From Aquipseudomonas alcaligenes (lineage in GTDB: Bacteria; Pseudomonadota; Gammaproteobacteria; Pseudomonadales; Pseudomonadaceae), in assembly GCF_003205495.1 (NCBI RefSeq), contig NZ_QJRX01000002.1, positions 434,001 through 498,000 on the forward strand: 64,000 bases of DNA. Reading direction: 5' to 3'. Below the pieces are notes generated by a model that was not told the DNA's origin, made no database searches, and saw nothing but the letters and a program-made list of their open reading frames with translations. Both the position numbers and the translations under genes were made by a program. Positions 18,642 to 28,417 of the stretch are shown in pieces; the first letter of the stretch is position 1; every line of letters begins with the position of its first letter.

Positions 18642-19421
18642 ATGAGCGACGAACGGCCTATAACCAGAATCCGGGTCGAGGCCCTGCATCCGGCCCTGGC
18701 CGCCGAGGCTGCGCAGTGGGCCGCGCGCCTGGGGCTGCCGCTGGCCGGTGAGGCCGAGTTCGCCCTGCAGCTGGGCGAGCAGGGCCTGCAGCTGGCCGAG
18801 CTGGGCCCGCAGGCGCCGGGACCGATCCGGGTGGATTTCGTCGAGGGGGCCGTGGCCCATCGCCGGCTCTATGGCGGCGGCAGCGGGCAGATGATCGCCA
18901 AGGCGGTCGGCGTGCAGCCGGGCGTGCGCCCGCGCGTGCTGGACGCCACTGCCGGCCTGGGGCGCGACGCCTTCGTCCTGGCCAGCCTGGGCTGTGCCGT
19001 GACCCTCAGCGAGCGCCAGCCGATCATCGCGGCGCTGCTCGAGGATGGTCTGGCCCGCGCGCAGGGTGACGCCGAGGTGGCCCCCATCGCCACGCAGATG
19101 ACCTTGCTGCAGGGCAATGCCATCGAACTGATGCGCGACTGGCAGGGCGAGCCGCCCCAGGTGATCTACCTCGACCCTATGTTTCCGCACCGCGACAAGA
19201 GCGCCCTGGTGAAGAAGGAAATGCGCCTGTTCCGTCCCCTGGTGGGCGACGACCCGGACGCCCCCGCCCTGCTGCAGGCGGCCCTGGCTCTGGCCAGCCA
19301 CCGGGTGGTGGTCAAGCGCCCGCGCAAGGCGCCGATCATTGAGGGCGCCAAGCCGAGCTATGCGCTGGAGGGCAAGTCCAGCCGCTACGACATCTACCCG
19401 AAGAAGGCCCTGAAGCCCTAG
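18642..19421 (+). CDS. rsmJ: 16S rRNA (guanine-1516-N2)-methyltransferase
   Basis: This 259-residue SAM-dependent enzyme modifies G1516 of 16S rRNA. The SAM-binding motif [18 protein letters not shown] and the catalytic-type motif [13 protein letters not shown] are diagnostic of RsmJ, as are the [14 protein letters not shown] region and the C-terminal [10 protein letters not shown]. The ATG follows a T-rich segment. Convergent with the mexL-type regulator, their stops interlocking on CTAG at 19418-19421. Confidence 0.96.
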   Translation: MSDERPITRIRVEALHPALAAEAAQWAARLGLPLAGEAEFALQLGEQGLQLAELGPQAPGPIRVDFVEGAVAHRRLYGGGSGQMIAKAVGVQPGVRPRVLDATAGLGRDAFVLASLGCAVTLSERQPIIAALLEDGLARAQGDAEVAPIATQMTLLQGNAIELMRDWQGEPPQVIYLDPMFPHRDKSALVKKEMRLFRPLVGDDPDAPALLQAALALASHRVVVKRPRKAPIIEGAKPSYALEGKSSRYDIYPKKALKP

Positions 19422-20056
19422 GGTCTGTAAGCGCGCACGAACAGCCGCACCACTTCCTGCACATGCTCTTCGGCAGCGCTGCCGCTCAGTGGCTGGGCGA
19501 TGCCCATCAGCAGGCGGAAGTGGCAGCCGCCCTTGATCAGGCAGAAAAAGTGCTCGGCGGCGTGCTGCGGGTTGTCGATGCGCAGCTGGCCGCGTGCATC
19601 CGCCTGCTCCAGCAGGTGCTGCATGGCATCGATCACCCGCTGCGGACCGGCATTGAAGAACAGTTGCGCCAGCTGCGGGTTCTGCGCGCCCTGAGCCACC
19701 ATCAGGCGGTGCATGGCCAGGGATTCCGCGCTGTTGATCAGGGCATTGAAGCCGCGGCCGATGGCCAGCAGGGCCTGCTCGACGCTGCTGTCCGGGCGCA
19801 GTTCGAAGAACAGCGAGGGCAGCTGCTCCTCGCACTTGGATTCCACCGCGCAGGCGAACAGCGTCTCCTTGTCGGTGAAGTGGCTGTACACCGTGAGCTT
19901 GGACACCCCGGCCTCGGCGGCGATGGCGTCCATGCTGCTACCGTCGTAGCCGTTGTGCATGAACAGGCGCTTGGCCGCCTCCAGGATGGCCTGGCGCTTG
20001 GCGGGGTCCTTGGGCCGTCCGGGGCCGCTGGATGGCTGTAACAGTTTGTCGGACAT
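19418..20056 (-). CDS. mexL: TetR-family efflux repressor, MexL-type
   Basis: This 212-residue TetR regulator begins [20 protein letters not shown]. Its helix-turn-helix ([20 protein letters not shown], then HFTDKETLF) and C-terminal all-helical domain (the AefR-type tail) are clear. It is divergent from an adaptor/pump operon with 93 bp between starts, the layout of P. aeruginosa mexL-mexJK, where MexL represses mexJK and itself. The length equals what I recall for PAO1 MexL. Orthology is inferred from synteny and organisation, not from an alignment. Confidence 0.85.
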   Translation of the reverse strand: MSDKLLQPSSGPGRPKDPAKRQAILEAAKRLFMHNGYDGSSMDAIAAEAGVSKLTVYSHFTDKETLFACAVESKCEEQLPSLFFELRPDSSVEQALLAIGRGFNALINSAESLAMHRLMVAQGAQNPQLAQLFFNAGPQRVIDAMQHLLEQADARGQLRIDNPQHAAEHFFCLIKGGCHFRLLMGIAQPLSGSAAEEHVQEVVRLFVRAYRP

Positions 20057-20097
20057 TTGGCCTTTTAATACTGGACTGGTGAGTTTGCTATTTTTAC

Positions 20098-20113
20098 TAT
20101 ACCGGGCAGTATA
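20098..20113. promoter_or_regulatory. Candidate MexL-type operator
   Basis: A dyad, TATAC-N6-GTATA (20098-20102 and 20109-20113), lies in the 93-bp divergent region, nested in a wider one (AATAC at 20067 and GTATT at 20115). MexL is reported to bind GTATTT-type inverted repeats between mexL and mexJ; the resemblance is partial. Confidence 0.45.
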
Positions 20114-20149
20114 AGTATTCCAAGCTCCTTTTGCGAAAGGTCCTCCATC

Positions 20150-21253
20150 ATGCTCCGTCATGCCTTGTCCCTCGCCGTACCCCTGTCGCTGATTTCCCTG
20201 CTGGTTGCCTGCGGCAACGGCGAAACCGCCGAGGCGCCGGTGCGTCCGGCCATGGTGGTGCAGCCGCTGCCGGCGGCGGACGCGGTGGATACCTACCCTG
20301 GCGAGGTGCGCGCGCGCTTCGAGCCGGAGCTGGCCTTCCGCATTGGCGGCAAGATCGCCAAGCGCCTGGTGGATGCCGGCGACCGGGTTCGCAAGGACCA
20401 GCCGCTGGCGGAACTGGACCCGCAGGACGTCAAGCTGCAGCTGGAGGCCGCCCGCGCCCAGCTCAATGCCGCCGAGGCCAACCTCAAGCTGGTGCGTTCC
20501 GAGCGCGATCGTTACAAGACCCTGCTGGCCCGCCAGCTGATCAGCCAGTCGCAGTACGACACGGTGGAGAACCAGTACCGTGCCGGCGAGGCGCGGGTGA
20601 AGCAGATCAAGGCCGAGTTCGACGTGGCCAGCAACCAGGCCGGCTACGCCGTGCTGCGCGCCTCCCAGGATGGCCTGATCGCCCGTCGTCTGGGCGAGGT
20701 GGGCCAGGTGGTGGCCGCCGGGCAGACCGTGTTCACCCTGGCCGCCGATGGCGAGCGCGAAGTGCTGATCAGCGTGCCGGAGCATGCCCTGGAGCGCTTC
20801 CGCATCGGCCAGGAAGTCAGCATCGAACTGTGGTCGCAGCCGGACAAGCAGTTCCCCGGGCGCATCCGCGAGCTGTCGCCGGCCGCCGACGCGCAGTCGC
20901 GCACCTTCGCCGCGCGGGTGACCTTCAGCGATCCCAAGGTCAAGGCCGAAGTGGGGCAGAGCGCGCGGGTGTCGATCACCGCCGATGGCGAGGTGCCGCT
21001 GTCGGTACCGCTGTCCGCACTCAGCGCGGAGAAGGGCACCCCCTTCGTCTGGGTCATCGACCCCAGGGAGTCCAAGGTGGTGCGCACGCCGGTGCGGGTC
21101 GGCGCCTACGGCCAGGAGCGGGTGTCGATCCTGGAAGGCCTGAAGGAGAGCGACTGGGTGGTGGCCGCCGGCGTGCATGTGCTGCTCGATGGACAGAAGG
21201 TGCGCCCGGTGGACCGCGACAACCGCGTGGTTGCGCTGGTCGGCAAGGAGTAA
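20150..21253 (+). CDS. mexJ: RND efflux periplasmic adaptor lipoprotein, MexJ-type
   Basis: This 367-residue protein has a lipoprotein signal ending in LVAC (Cys21). It shows the adaptor architecture: barrel-sandwich/lipoyl segment (ELAFRIGGKIAKRLVDAGD), an alpha-helical hairpin (about 100-165, AAEANLKLVRSERDRYKTLL), second lipoyl half (ASQDGLIARRLGEVGQVV), beta-barrel, and membrane-proximal C-terminus. It links an RND pump to an outer-membrane channel. The stop lies 3 bp before the mexK-type ATG. Confidence 0.9.
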   Translation: MLRHALSLAVPLSLISLLVACGNGETAEAPVRPAMVVQPLPAADAVDTYPGEVRARFEPELAFRIGGKIAKRLVDAGDRVRKDQPLAELDPQDVKLQLEAARAQLNAAEANLKLVRSERDRYKTLLARQLISQSQYDTVENQYRAGEARVKQIKAEFDVASNQAGYAVLRASQDGLIARRLGEVGQVVAAGQTVFTLAADGEREVLISVPEHALERFRIGQEVSIELWSQPDKQFPGRIRELSPAADAQSRTFAARVTFSDPKVKAEVGQSARVSITADGEVPLSVPLSALSAEKGTPFVWVIDPRESKVVRTPVRVGAYGQERVSILEGLKESDWVVAAGVHVLLDGQKVRPVDRDNRVVALVGKE

Positions 21254-21256
21254 GCC

Positions 21257-24200
21257 ATGTCCTTCAACCTCTCCGAATGGGCGCTGCGCAACCGCAGCGT
21301 GGTGCGCTACTTCATGATCGTGCTGGCAGTGATCGGCGCGCTGTCCTACACCAAGCTCGGCCAGAGCGAGGACCCGCCCTTCACCTTCAAGGCCATGGTG
21401 GTGCGCACCGACTGGCCGGGTGCGACCGCCGAGGAAGTTTCGCGGCAGATCACCGAGCGCATCGAGAAGAAGCTGATGGAGACTGGTGACTACCAGTACA
21501 TCAACTCCTATTCGCGCCCGGGTGAGTCGGTGGTCACCTTCATGGCCCGCGACAATATCCACTCCAAGGACATTCCCGAGCTCTGGTACCAGATCCGCAA
21601 GAAGGTCAACGACATCCGCCACACCCTGCCGCCCGGCATCCGTGGCCCCTTCTTCAACGACGAGTTCGGCACCACCTTCGGCAACATCTACGCGCTGACC
21701 GGCGAAGGCTTCGACTACGCGGTGATGAAGGACTATGCCGACCGCCTGCAGCTGCAGCTGCAGCGGGTCAAGGACGTGGGCAAGGTCGAGCTGATCGGCC
21801 TGCAGGACGAGAAGATCTGGATCGAGCTGTCCAACGTCAAGCTGGCCACCCTCGGCCTGCCGCTGGCAGCCGTGCAGCAGGCGCTGGACGAGCAGAACGC
21901 AGTGACCTACTCGGGCTTCTTCGAGACCCCCGCCGAGCGCATCCAGATGCGCGTGTCCGGGCGCTTCAAGACGGTTGACGAGATCCGCGATTTCCCCATC
22001 CGCGTGGGTGATCGCACCTTCCGCATCGGTGACGTGGCCGAGGTGCATCGCGGCTTCAACGACCCGCCCGCACCGCGCATGCGCTTCATGGGCGAGGATG
22101 CCATCGGCATCGCCGTGTCGATGAAGGCCGGCGGCGACATCCTGGTGCTCGGCGAGGCCCTGGAGCAGGAGTTCGCCCGCCTGCAGCAGACCCTGCCGCT
22201 GGGCATGGAGCTGCACAAGGTGTCCGACCAGCCGGCGGCGGTGAAGACCGGCGTGGGCGAGTTCGTCCGCGTGCTGGTGGAGGCGTTGATCATCGTGCTG
22301 TTGGTCAGCTTCTTCTCCCTCGGCCTGCGCACCGGCCTGGTGGTGGCGCTGTCCATCCCGCTGGTGCTGGCGATGACCTTCGCCCTGATGCACTACTTCG
22401 GCATCGGTCTGCACAAGATTTCCCTGGGCGCGCTGGTGCTGGCGCTCGGATTGCTGGTGGACGACGCGATCATTGCGGTGGAGATGATGGCGATCAAGAT
22501 GGAGCAGGGCTACGACCGCCTGCGCGCGGCCAGCTTCGCCTGGACCAGCACGGCCTTCCCGATGCTCACCGGCACCCTGATCACCGCCGCCGGCTTCCTG
22601 CCGATCGCCACCGCGCAATCCGGCACCGGCGAGTACACCCGCTCGATCTTCCAGGTGGTGGCCATTGCCCTGATCGTGTCCTGGATCGCCGCCGTGGTCT
22701 TCGTGCCCTACCTGGGCGACCGCCTGCTACCGGACCTGGCCAAGCTGCATGCGAAGAAGCATGGTGGCAGCGCGGCGGGGCACGATCCCTACTCGACCAC
22801 CTTCTATCAGACCGTGCGCGAGGTGGTGGAGTGGTGCGTGCGCCGGCGCAAGACGGTGATCCTGGTGACCATCGGCCTGTTCGTCGCCTCGCTGCTGCTG
22901 TTCCGCTTCGTGCCGCAGCAGTTCTTCCCGGCCTCCGGGCGCCTGGAGCTGATGGTCGACATCAAGCTCACCGAAGGCTCGTCGCTGAAGGCCACCGAGG
23001 AGCAGGTCAAGCGCCTGGAGGCCAAGCTCAAGGAGCACGAGGGCATCGACAACTACGTGGCCTACGTCGGCACCGGTTCGCCGCGCTTCTACCTGCCGCT
23101 GGACCAGCAGCTGCCGGCGACCCGCTTCGCCCAGTTCGTCATCCTGGCCAAGAGCATCGAGGACCGCGAGCAGCTGCGCAGCTGGCTGATTGAGGTGATG
23201 AACGAGGACTTCGCCTTCGCCCGTACCCGTGTCTCGCGCCTGGAGAACGGCCCGCCCGTGGGCTTCCCGATCCAGCTGCGGGTCAGTGGCGAGCACATCG
23301 ACGAGGTGCGCGCGATCGCTCGCCAGGTGGCGGCCAAGGTGCGCGAGAACCCCTACGTGGCCAACGTCCACCTGAACTGGGAAGAGCCGAGCAAGGTGGT
23401 GTACCTGAACATCGACCAGGAGCGCGCCCGCGCCCTGGGCGTGACCAGCGCCGACCTGTCGAGCTTCCTGCAGAGCTCGCTGACCGGCTCCAGCGTCAGC
23501 CTGTATCGCGAGGACAACGAGCTGATCGAGATCCTCCTGCGCGGTACCGTGCGCGAGCGCCAGGCGCTGGAGTTGCTGCCGAGCCTGGCGGTGCCGACTG
23601 CCAGCGGCAAGAGCGTGGCCCTGTCGCAGATCGCCACCCTGGAATACGGTTTCGAGGAGGGCGTGATCTGGCGTCGCGACCGCCTGCCGACCGTGACCAT
23701 CCTCGGCGATATCTACGGCAGCGAGCAGCCGGCCAGCCTGGTCAAGCAGATCATGCCGACCCTGGAGCCGATCCGCGCCGCGCTGCCCAGCGGCTACCTG
23801 CTGGAAGTAGGCGGTACGGTGGAGGACTCGGCGCGCGGGCAGAAGTCGGTCAACGCCGGCGTCCCGCTGTTCATTCTGGTGGTGCTGACCCTGCTGATGC
23901 TGCAGCTCAAGAGCATGTCGCGCACGGCCATGGTGTTCCTCACCGCGCCGCTCGGGCTGATCGGCGTGACCCTGTTCCTGCTGGTGTTCCAGCAGCCCTT
24001 CGGCTTCGTCGCCATGCTCGGCACCATCGCCCTGGCCGGCATGATCATGCGCAACTCGGTGATCCTGGTCGATCAGATCGAGCAGGACATCGCTGCCGGC
24101 ATGGATCGCTGGCACGCCATCATCGAGGCCACGGTACGGCGCTTCCGGCCCATCGTACTGACCGCCCTGGCGGCGGTGCTGGCGATGATTCCGCTGTCGC

Positions 24201-24328
24201 GCAGCGTGTTCTTCGGGCCGATGGCGGTGGCCATCATGGGTGGCCTGATCGTCGCCACGGCGCTGACCCTGCTGTTCCTGCCGGCGCTCTACGCGGCCTG
24301 GTTCAGGGTCAAGGAAGTGGAGCGCTAA
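21257..24328 (+). CDS. mexK: RND efflux pump, MexK-type
   Basis: This 1023-residue inner-membrane proton/drug antiporter has 12 predicted helices and two large periplasmic loops. The proton-relay Asp pair is D402-D403 in LVLALGLLVDDAIIAVE (helix 4). The Lys usual in helix 10 of AcrB-like pumps is replaced by Arg932 (GMIMRNSVILVDQI), as I recall also for MexK/TriC-like branches. In PAO1, MexJK exports triclosan and, with OprM, erythromycin; substrates here are inferred. No outer-membrane channel gene follows, so it must use one encoded elsewhere. Ribosome site AAGGAG precedes the ATG. Confidence 0.92.
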   Translation: MSFNLSEWALRNRSVVRYFMIVLAVIGALSYTKLGQSEDPPFTFKAMVVRTDWPGATAEEVSRQITERIEKKLMETGDYQYINSYSRPGESVVTFMARDNIHSKDIPELWYQIRKKVNDIRHTLPPGIRGPFFNDEFGTTFGNIYALTGEGFDYAVMKDYADRLQLQLQRVKDVGKVELIGLQDEKIWIELSNVKLATLGLPLAAVQQALDEQNAVTYSGFFETPAERIQMRVSGRFKTVDEIRDFPIRVGDRTFRIGDVAEVHRGFNDPPAPRMRFMGEDAIGIAVSMKAGGDILVLGEALEQEFARLQQTLPLGMELHKVSDQPAAVKTGVGEFVRVLVEALIIVLLVSFFSLGLRTGLVVALSIPLVLAMTFALMHYFGIGLHKISLGALVLALGLLVDDAIIAVEMMAIKMEQGYDRLRAASFAWTSTAFPMLTGTLITAAGFLPIATAQSGTGEYTRSIFQVVAIALIVSWIAAVVFVPYLGDRLLPDLAKLHAKKHGGSAAGHDPYSTTFYQTVREVVEWCVRRRKTVILVTIGLFVASLLLFRFVPQQFFPASGRLELMVDIKLTEGSSLKATEEQVKRLEAKLKEHEGIDNYVAYVGTGSPRFYLPLDQQLPATRFAQFVILAKSIEDREQLRSWLIEVMNEDFAFARTRVSRLENGPPVGFPIQLRVSGEHIDEVRAIARQVAAKVRENPYVANVHLNWEEPSKVVYLNIDQERARALGVTSADLSSFLQSSLTGSSVSLYREDNELIEILLRGTVRERQALELLPSLAVPTASGKSVALSQIATLEYGFEEGVIWRRDRLPTVTILGDIYGSEQPASLVKQIMPTLEPIRAALPSGYLLEVGGTVEDSARGQKSVNAGVPLFILVVLTLLMLQLKSMSRTAMVFLTAPLGLIGVTLFLLVFQQPFGFVAMLGTIALAGMIMRNSVILVDQIEQDIAAGMDRWHAIIEATVRRFRPIVLTALAAVLAMIPLSRSVFFGPMAVAIMGGLIVATALTLLFLPALYAAWFRVKEVER

Positions 24329-24337
24329 GCGCTGCTG

Positions 24338-24375
24338 CCATGAAAAAGCCCGGCAAGTGCCGGGCTTTTTCATGG
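24338..24375. terminator. Bidirectional terminator between mexK and the DUF4197 gene
   Basis: A perfect 18-bp inverted repeat (24338-24355 with 24358-24375) with loop AG. The GC core GCCCGGCA/TGCCGGGC is flanked by A5 and T5, so it can terminate transcription from either side of this convergent pair. Confidence 0.9.
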
Positions 24376-24389
24376 GCGGTGCGGCCGCT

Positions 24390-25067
24390 TCAGAGCGCGC
24401 CGAATACCTTCTTTGCCAGGCTGGTGGCGGCGCCGGCGGGGTTCTGGCGGATACTCGCCTCCTGCTCGGCGATCATCTTGAACAGGCCATCCAGGGCCTG
24501 CTCGGTGACGTAGCTCTCGACGTTGGCGCTCTTGGCGTCGACCACGCCGAAGGCCGCGGCCTGGCCGGCGAAGGCGTTGTACTGCTGGGCCAGGCCGACC
24601 TTGTCGGTGGCCTGCTTGACGATCGGCAGGAAGCGCGCGCGGATCTGCTCGCGGCTGCTCTGGTTCAGGTATTGGGTGGCCGAATCGTCGCCCCCGGCGA
24701 GGATGGCCTTGGCGTCGCTCACCGTCATCTTCTTCACCGCATCCACCAGGATCGCCTGGGCCTGCGGCACGGCAGCCTCGGCGGCCTGGTTCATGCTGGC
24801 CTCCAGTTCCTCCACCTGCTCGCCCATGCCCATCATCTTCATGGTCTGCGCGGCCTTGCCCAGCTTGCCGGGCAGCTCGATGCGCACTTCGTCGTTGTTG
24901 CTGAAACCGCCCGGTCGGCCCAGCTGCTTGACGGCGATCTGCGCGCCCTGGGTCAGCGCATCCTTGAGCCCGCCGCTGGCGTCGCTCTGGCTCAGATCGG
25001 CCAGCGACAGGGCCAGGGCGTTGGCGGAGAGCAGCAGGCCGGCGGCCAGGGTGGTGAGTCGGAGCAT
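24390..25067 (-). CDS. DUF4197-family exported protein
   Basis: This 225-residue protein has a Sec signal peptide (MLRLTTLAAGLLLSANALA) and a mature helical domain that starts LSLADLSQSDASGGLKDALT and contains GAQIAVKQLGRPGGFSNN and VRIELPGKLGKAAQTMKMMG, typical of DUF4197. Members are periplasmic and uncharacterised. The stop faces the mexK terminator, which also serves this gene. The next gene upstream on the same strand starts over 100 bp after this gene's terminus, so it is probably transcribed alone. Confidence 0.88.
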   Translation of the reverse strand: MLRLTTLAAGLLLSANALALSLADLSQSDASGGLKDALTQGAQIAVKQLGRPGGFSNNDEVRIELPGKLGKAAQTMKMMGMGEQVEELEASMNQAAEAAVPQAQAILVDAVKKMTVSDAKAILAGGDDSATQYLNQSSREQIRARFLPIVKQATDKVGLAQQYNAFAGQAAAFGVVDAKSANVESYVTEQALDGLFKMIAEQEASIRQNPAGAATSLAKKVFGAL

Positions 25068-25179
25068 GAGCGAATTCCTTCGTGCAGTGGGAGTTGAACG
25101 AGCTTAGCGGAGCGGACAGACAGAGATGAATGGATTTTCCATTCTGTACGCCTGGACCATGGGTGATATCTGCATCATT

Positions 25180-25581
25180 TCAGGCGTCGCGCAACAGGTC
25201 GTGGGCGTCCAGCAGCCGGAAGGCGATCTCGGGGTTGCGTTCCAGGCCACGGCGGATGGCGGCGGGGATGGCCTGGCGGGTCTTGCGGCACAGGCCGGGC
25301 AGCTCGTCGATGTGGATGGCGATGCCGCGCATGCTGCGCACCTCGTTGCTGCCCGGGGCGACGTGCACGCGCAGGCCGAGCAGCTCGAACATGCGCTTTT
25401 GCATGTGCTGCAGGTCTTCCAGGCTCTGCAGCTGCTCCAGACGTTCGAGCAGGCGCTTTTCCTCCTGGCGGGTCAGCTGCAGGATGCGCAGGTCGGTGCC
25501 CGTCTCCTGCAGCAGGCGGTCACGCTCGCAGGTGCAGGCGCCGGGCGGGCAGGGGTGGCGGATCGGGGCGGTCTGGGACAT
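25180..25581 (-). CDS. Hypothetical helical protein with N-terminal Cys motif
   Basis: This 133-residue protein begins MSQTAPIRHPCPPGACTCER, with Cys at 11, 16 and 18, a tight C-x4-C-x-C cluster that could bind a metal, followed by a long helical/coiled-coil region (LTRQEEKRLLERLEQLQSLEDL) and a second conserved-looking domain (AIHIDELPGLCRKTRQAIP). There is no signal peptide. I do not recognise the family. It is transcribed in the same direction as plsB upstream, 75 bp after the plsB stop. Confidence 0.72.
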   Translation of the reverse strand: MSQTAPIRHPCPPGACTCERDRLLQETGTDLRILQLTRQEEKRLLERLEQLQSLEDLQHMQKRMFELLGLRVHVAPGSNEVRSMRGIAIHIDELPGLCRKTRQAIPAAIRRGLERNPEIAFRLLDAHDLLRDA

Positions 25582-25625
25582 GGCACTCGATCATAGCCAG
25601 GACCGGGGGCGCGGCACAAACCGCC

Positions 25626-25646
25626 GGGGCCGCCGTGGGCGGCCCC
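25626..25646 (-). terminator. GC hairpin after plsB
   Basis: A perfect 9-bp stem (25626-25634 with 25638-25646, GGGGCCGCC) with loop GTG lies 10 bp past the plsB stop. Only a short T stretch follows on the minus strand, so termination is uncertain. Confidence 0.4.
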
Positions 25647-25656
25647 GCGGCCGGGG

Positions 25657-28143
25657 TCAGGCGCTCTGCGTGGCGTGCTCGCCGCGTTCCAGCGCCACCT
25701 GGCGGATCGACAGGCGGATTTCCGCCGGCAGCACGCGCTTGGCCGCGCCTTCCACCAGTTCGGCCAGCTGCGGGTGGTGGCTGAGCTTGCCTTCGCCGTT
25801 CTGGCGCAGCACGCCCTGGTCCAGCAGGGTCTGGATGAAGTGGCGGAACAGGCTCTTGTCGAAGAACTCCGGGGCGTTGAGGCCGTGCAGGATCGACAGG
25901 CGCTGGGCCATGACCACGCAGAGGTTCTCCAGCTCCTCGGCGGAGAGGGCGTACTGGCCGGCGTTGAGCAGCAGGGCGGTGGCCATGTAGAAGCGCTGCA
26001 GGGTCTGCACGATGGCGCGGGCCAGCAGGCTGAGCAGGACGAACTGGCGCGAGCTGGGTGCCGGGCGGATGAACATGTCGTCCTCGCGGCGCAGCAGGCC
26101 CTGCTCGACGAAGGCCTCCAGCCACTGGTCGACCACGCCTTCCAGCTCCCCCTGCTTGAAGCGGATGAACAGCTCCGACTGCAGGTAGGGATAGAGCGCG
26201 CCGACGTAGCGCAGGATCTGCTCGCGGCTCATGCGCGAGCTGCTGAGGAAGAAGCTGGCCAGCAGGGCGGGCAGGGCGAACACGTGCAGCACGTTGTTGC
26301 GGTAGTAGGTCATCAGGACGGCGTTCTGCTCGTCCAGGTAGAGGATCCTGCCCAGGGCGTCCTTCTGCTCGGCCAGCAGGTCCATGCTCTGCACGTAGCG
26401 GATCAGGTCCTGGCCATCACCCTGCGGCAGGGTGGCGTGGGGCGAGTAGGGCACCTTGCGTAGCAGCGCCAGGTACAGGTCGAGCACGCGCGCCAGGGCC
26501 TGCTCGTCCAGCGCCAGCTTGCTGGTGGAGAGCAGGGCCAGGCCGACCAGGTTGACCGGGTTGATCGCCGCCGCCTCGTTGAGGTGCTGCGCCACCCGCT
26601 CGCCGAGGCGGTTGGTGGTGCGGTTGAGCCATTCGGGGCGGTACTGGTCGCCGTAGTCCTGGCTGCGCCAGCCCGGCTGCTCGGCATCGAGGAACTCGGC
26701 CAGCTTGATCGGCTCGCCGAAGTTCACCCCGACGCTGCCGAAGCGTTGGCGGCGGATCGCGCCGATGACCTTGAAGATGTCGAAGATCGATTCCTTCTTC
26801 TTCGCCGCGCCGCGCAGCTCGCCCAGGTAGGTGCGGCCTTCGAGCACGCGCTCGTAGCCGATGTAGACCGGCACGAAGGCGATCGGCAGGCGCGAGGAGC
26901 GCAGGAAGCTGCGCAGGGTGATGGCCAGCATGCCGGTCTTCGGCTGCAGGGTGCGACCGGTGCGCGAGCGCCCGCCCTCGACGAAGTACTCGACCGGGAA
27001 GCCCTTGCTGAACAGGGTGTGCAGGTATTCGTTGAACACCGCGGTGTACAGCGGGTTGCCCTTGAAGGTGCGGCGCATGAAGAAGGCGCCGCCACGGCGC
27101 AATATGCCACCCACGACCGGCATGTTGAGGTTGATGCCGGCGGCGATATGCGGCGGAGTAAGTCCGTTTCTGAACAGCAGGTAGGACAGCAGCAGGTAGT
27201 CGATATGGCTGCGGTGGCAGGGCACGTAGATGATCTCGTGATCATGGGCCAGGTCGCGCACCGCCTCCAGGTGGTTGACCTGGATGCCTTCGTACAGCTT
27301 GTTCCAGAACCAGCTGAGCACCGTCTCCAGGAAGCGGATGGCGGTGTAGGTGTAGTCCGAGGCGATCTCGTTGCCGTAGTGCAGGGCCTTGGCCTCGGCC
27401 TTCGCGATGCTGATCTTGTCGCGCTCGGCCTCCTCGACGATGGCCTGGCGCACCTGCGGGCCGTGGATCAGGCCTTTCACCAGGTTGCGCCGGTGCGATA
27501 CGTCCGGGCCGATCACCGCGGCCTTGAGGCTGCGGAAGTGCACGCGCAGGATGCGCTGCACCATGCGCAGGGTGCGCTCGCGGCCCTTGCCCTGGTCGAG
27601 CAGCTCGCGCAGGTGGATGGGCGCGGAGAACTGCACGCGGGTCTTGCGCCCGAGGATGAGGATGCTGACCAGCTTGCGCAGGCGCCCGGTGACCGCCCAG
27701 GTGTCGGCGAACAGCAGCTTCCAGGGGCTGGTCTCGCGGTCCGGCGACTGGCCCCAGAACACGCTGACCGGGACTATCTGCGCGTCGTCCAGGGCATTGC
27801 CGTCGAGGCTGGCGAGCAGGCGCTGCAGGGTGGGCGGCGCGCCGCGCTTGTCATGGCCGCCGAACCAGCTGGGCTCGCGGGTCAGGTAGAAGAAGGCGGC
27901 CGGCTCTTCCTGCGCGCCGACCGTCACCGGCAGCACCGGGCGTGGCAGGCCGGCCTTGCTGCACTCGCTGTCGACCACCGCCAGGTCCGCCGCCGAAGGC
28001 TGCTGCAGCACGTAGAACACCGGCTTGCTGCGATCCAGGCGCAGGTTGAAGGACGACTGGTTGATGGTTTCCGAGCGTACCCAGAGCAGCAGCAGGCGGC
28101 GCAGGGTACCGAAGGCGAGGCGGCGGAGCGGGGAGCGGGTCAT
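25657..28143 (-). CDS. plsB: Glycerol-3-phosphate 1-O-acyltransferase
   Basis: This 828-residue membrane-associated enzyme makes 1-acyl-glycerol-3-phosphate, the first step of phospholipid synthesis. The catalytic HX4D motif is H310-RSHI-D315 in [18 protein letters not shown]; the substrate motifs [11 protein letters not shown] and [16 protein letters not shown] follow. ATG 28143 ([14 protein letters not shown]) fits the family; the frame is open upstream but that region is not PlsB-like. Divergent from the Gld-like ABC operon. Length is close to that of E. coli PlsB (807). Confidence 0.96.
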   Translation of the reverse strand: MTRSPLRRLAFGTLRRLLLLWVRSETINQSSFNLRLDRSKPVFYVLQQPSAADLAVVDSECSKAGLPRPVLPVTVGAQEEPAAFFYLTREPSWFGGHDKRGAPPTLQRLLASLDGNALDDAQIVPVSVFWGQSPDRETSPWKLLFADTWAVTGRLRKLVSILILGRKTRVQFSAPIHLRELLDQGKGRERTLRMVQRILRVHFRSLKAAVIGPDVSHRRNLVKGLIHGPQVRQAIVEEAERDKISIAKAEAKALHYGNEIASDYTYTAIRFLETVLSWFWNKLYEGIQVNHLEAVRDLAHDHEIIYVPCHRSHIDYLLLSYLLFRNGLTPPHIAAGINLNMPVVGGILRRGGAFFMRRTFKGNPLYTAVFNEYLHTLFSKGFPVEYFVEGGRSRTGRTLQPKTGMLAITLRSFLRSSRLPIAFVPVYIGYERVLEGRTYLGELRGAAKKKESIFDIFKVIGAIRRQRFGSVGVNFGEPIKLAEFLDAEQPGWRSQDYGDQYRPEWLNRTTNRLGERVAQHLNEAAAINPVNLVGLALLSTSKLALDEQALARVLDLYLALLRKVPYSPHATLPQGDGQDLIRYVQSMDLLAEQKDALGRILYLDEQNAVLMTYYRNNVLHVFALPALLASFFLSSSRMSREQILRYVGALYPYLQSELFIRFKQGELEGVVDQWLEAFVEQGLLRREDDMFIRPAPSSRQFVLLSLLARAIVQTLQRFYMATALLLNAGQYALSAEELENLCVVMAQRLSILHGLNAPEFFDKSLFRHFIQTLLDQGVLRQNGEGKLSHHPQLAELVEGAAKRVLPAEIRLSIRQVALERGEHATQSA

Positions 28144-28322
28144 AGAGTACGGCTGTGAAAAAACGAGCAAGCGCTCGGGGCGGCTAGTGTGCCGTATTCG
28201 CCCCGTGGCGGCAAAAGCGCTGCAGGTACAAGTGTTCACCGGATGGCGCGCCGTTCCTGGCTTGCAGGCTGCTGGCGCCGATGCGGGCCAGGGCTCTGCA
28301 ACTTTTCCTAAAAGCGGCTGTC

Positions 28323-28351
28323 TTGCCATGCCGCGGGTCGACTTTTATAGT
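28323..28351 (+). promoter_or_regulatory. Predicted sigma-70 promoter for the ABC operon
   Basis: TTGCCA (28323-28328), a 17-base spacer and TATAGT (28346-28351) each match consensus at 5/6. It lies 67 bp upstream of the ATPase start in the 274-bp region divergent from plsB; the rest of that region shows no gene. Confidence 0.65.
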
Positions 28352-28417
28352 CCGCCAGCGTTTGCAGGACCCCCGTGGTCAGCATGGCCCGGGGTTTCTC
28401 CCGTCGGGACGAGAGCC

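Noticed and set aside
20057..22618. Upstream extension of the mexL frame into a 1066-codon minus-strand reading frame
   Set aside because: The part before MSDKLLQ is antisense to mexJ and mexK and has no family features; the TetR start at 20056 fits the family.
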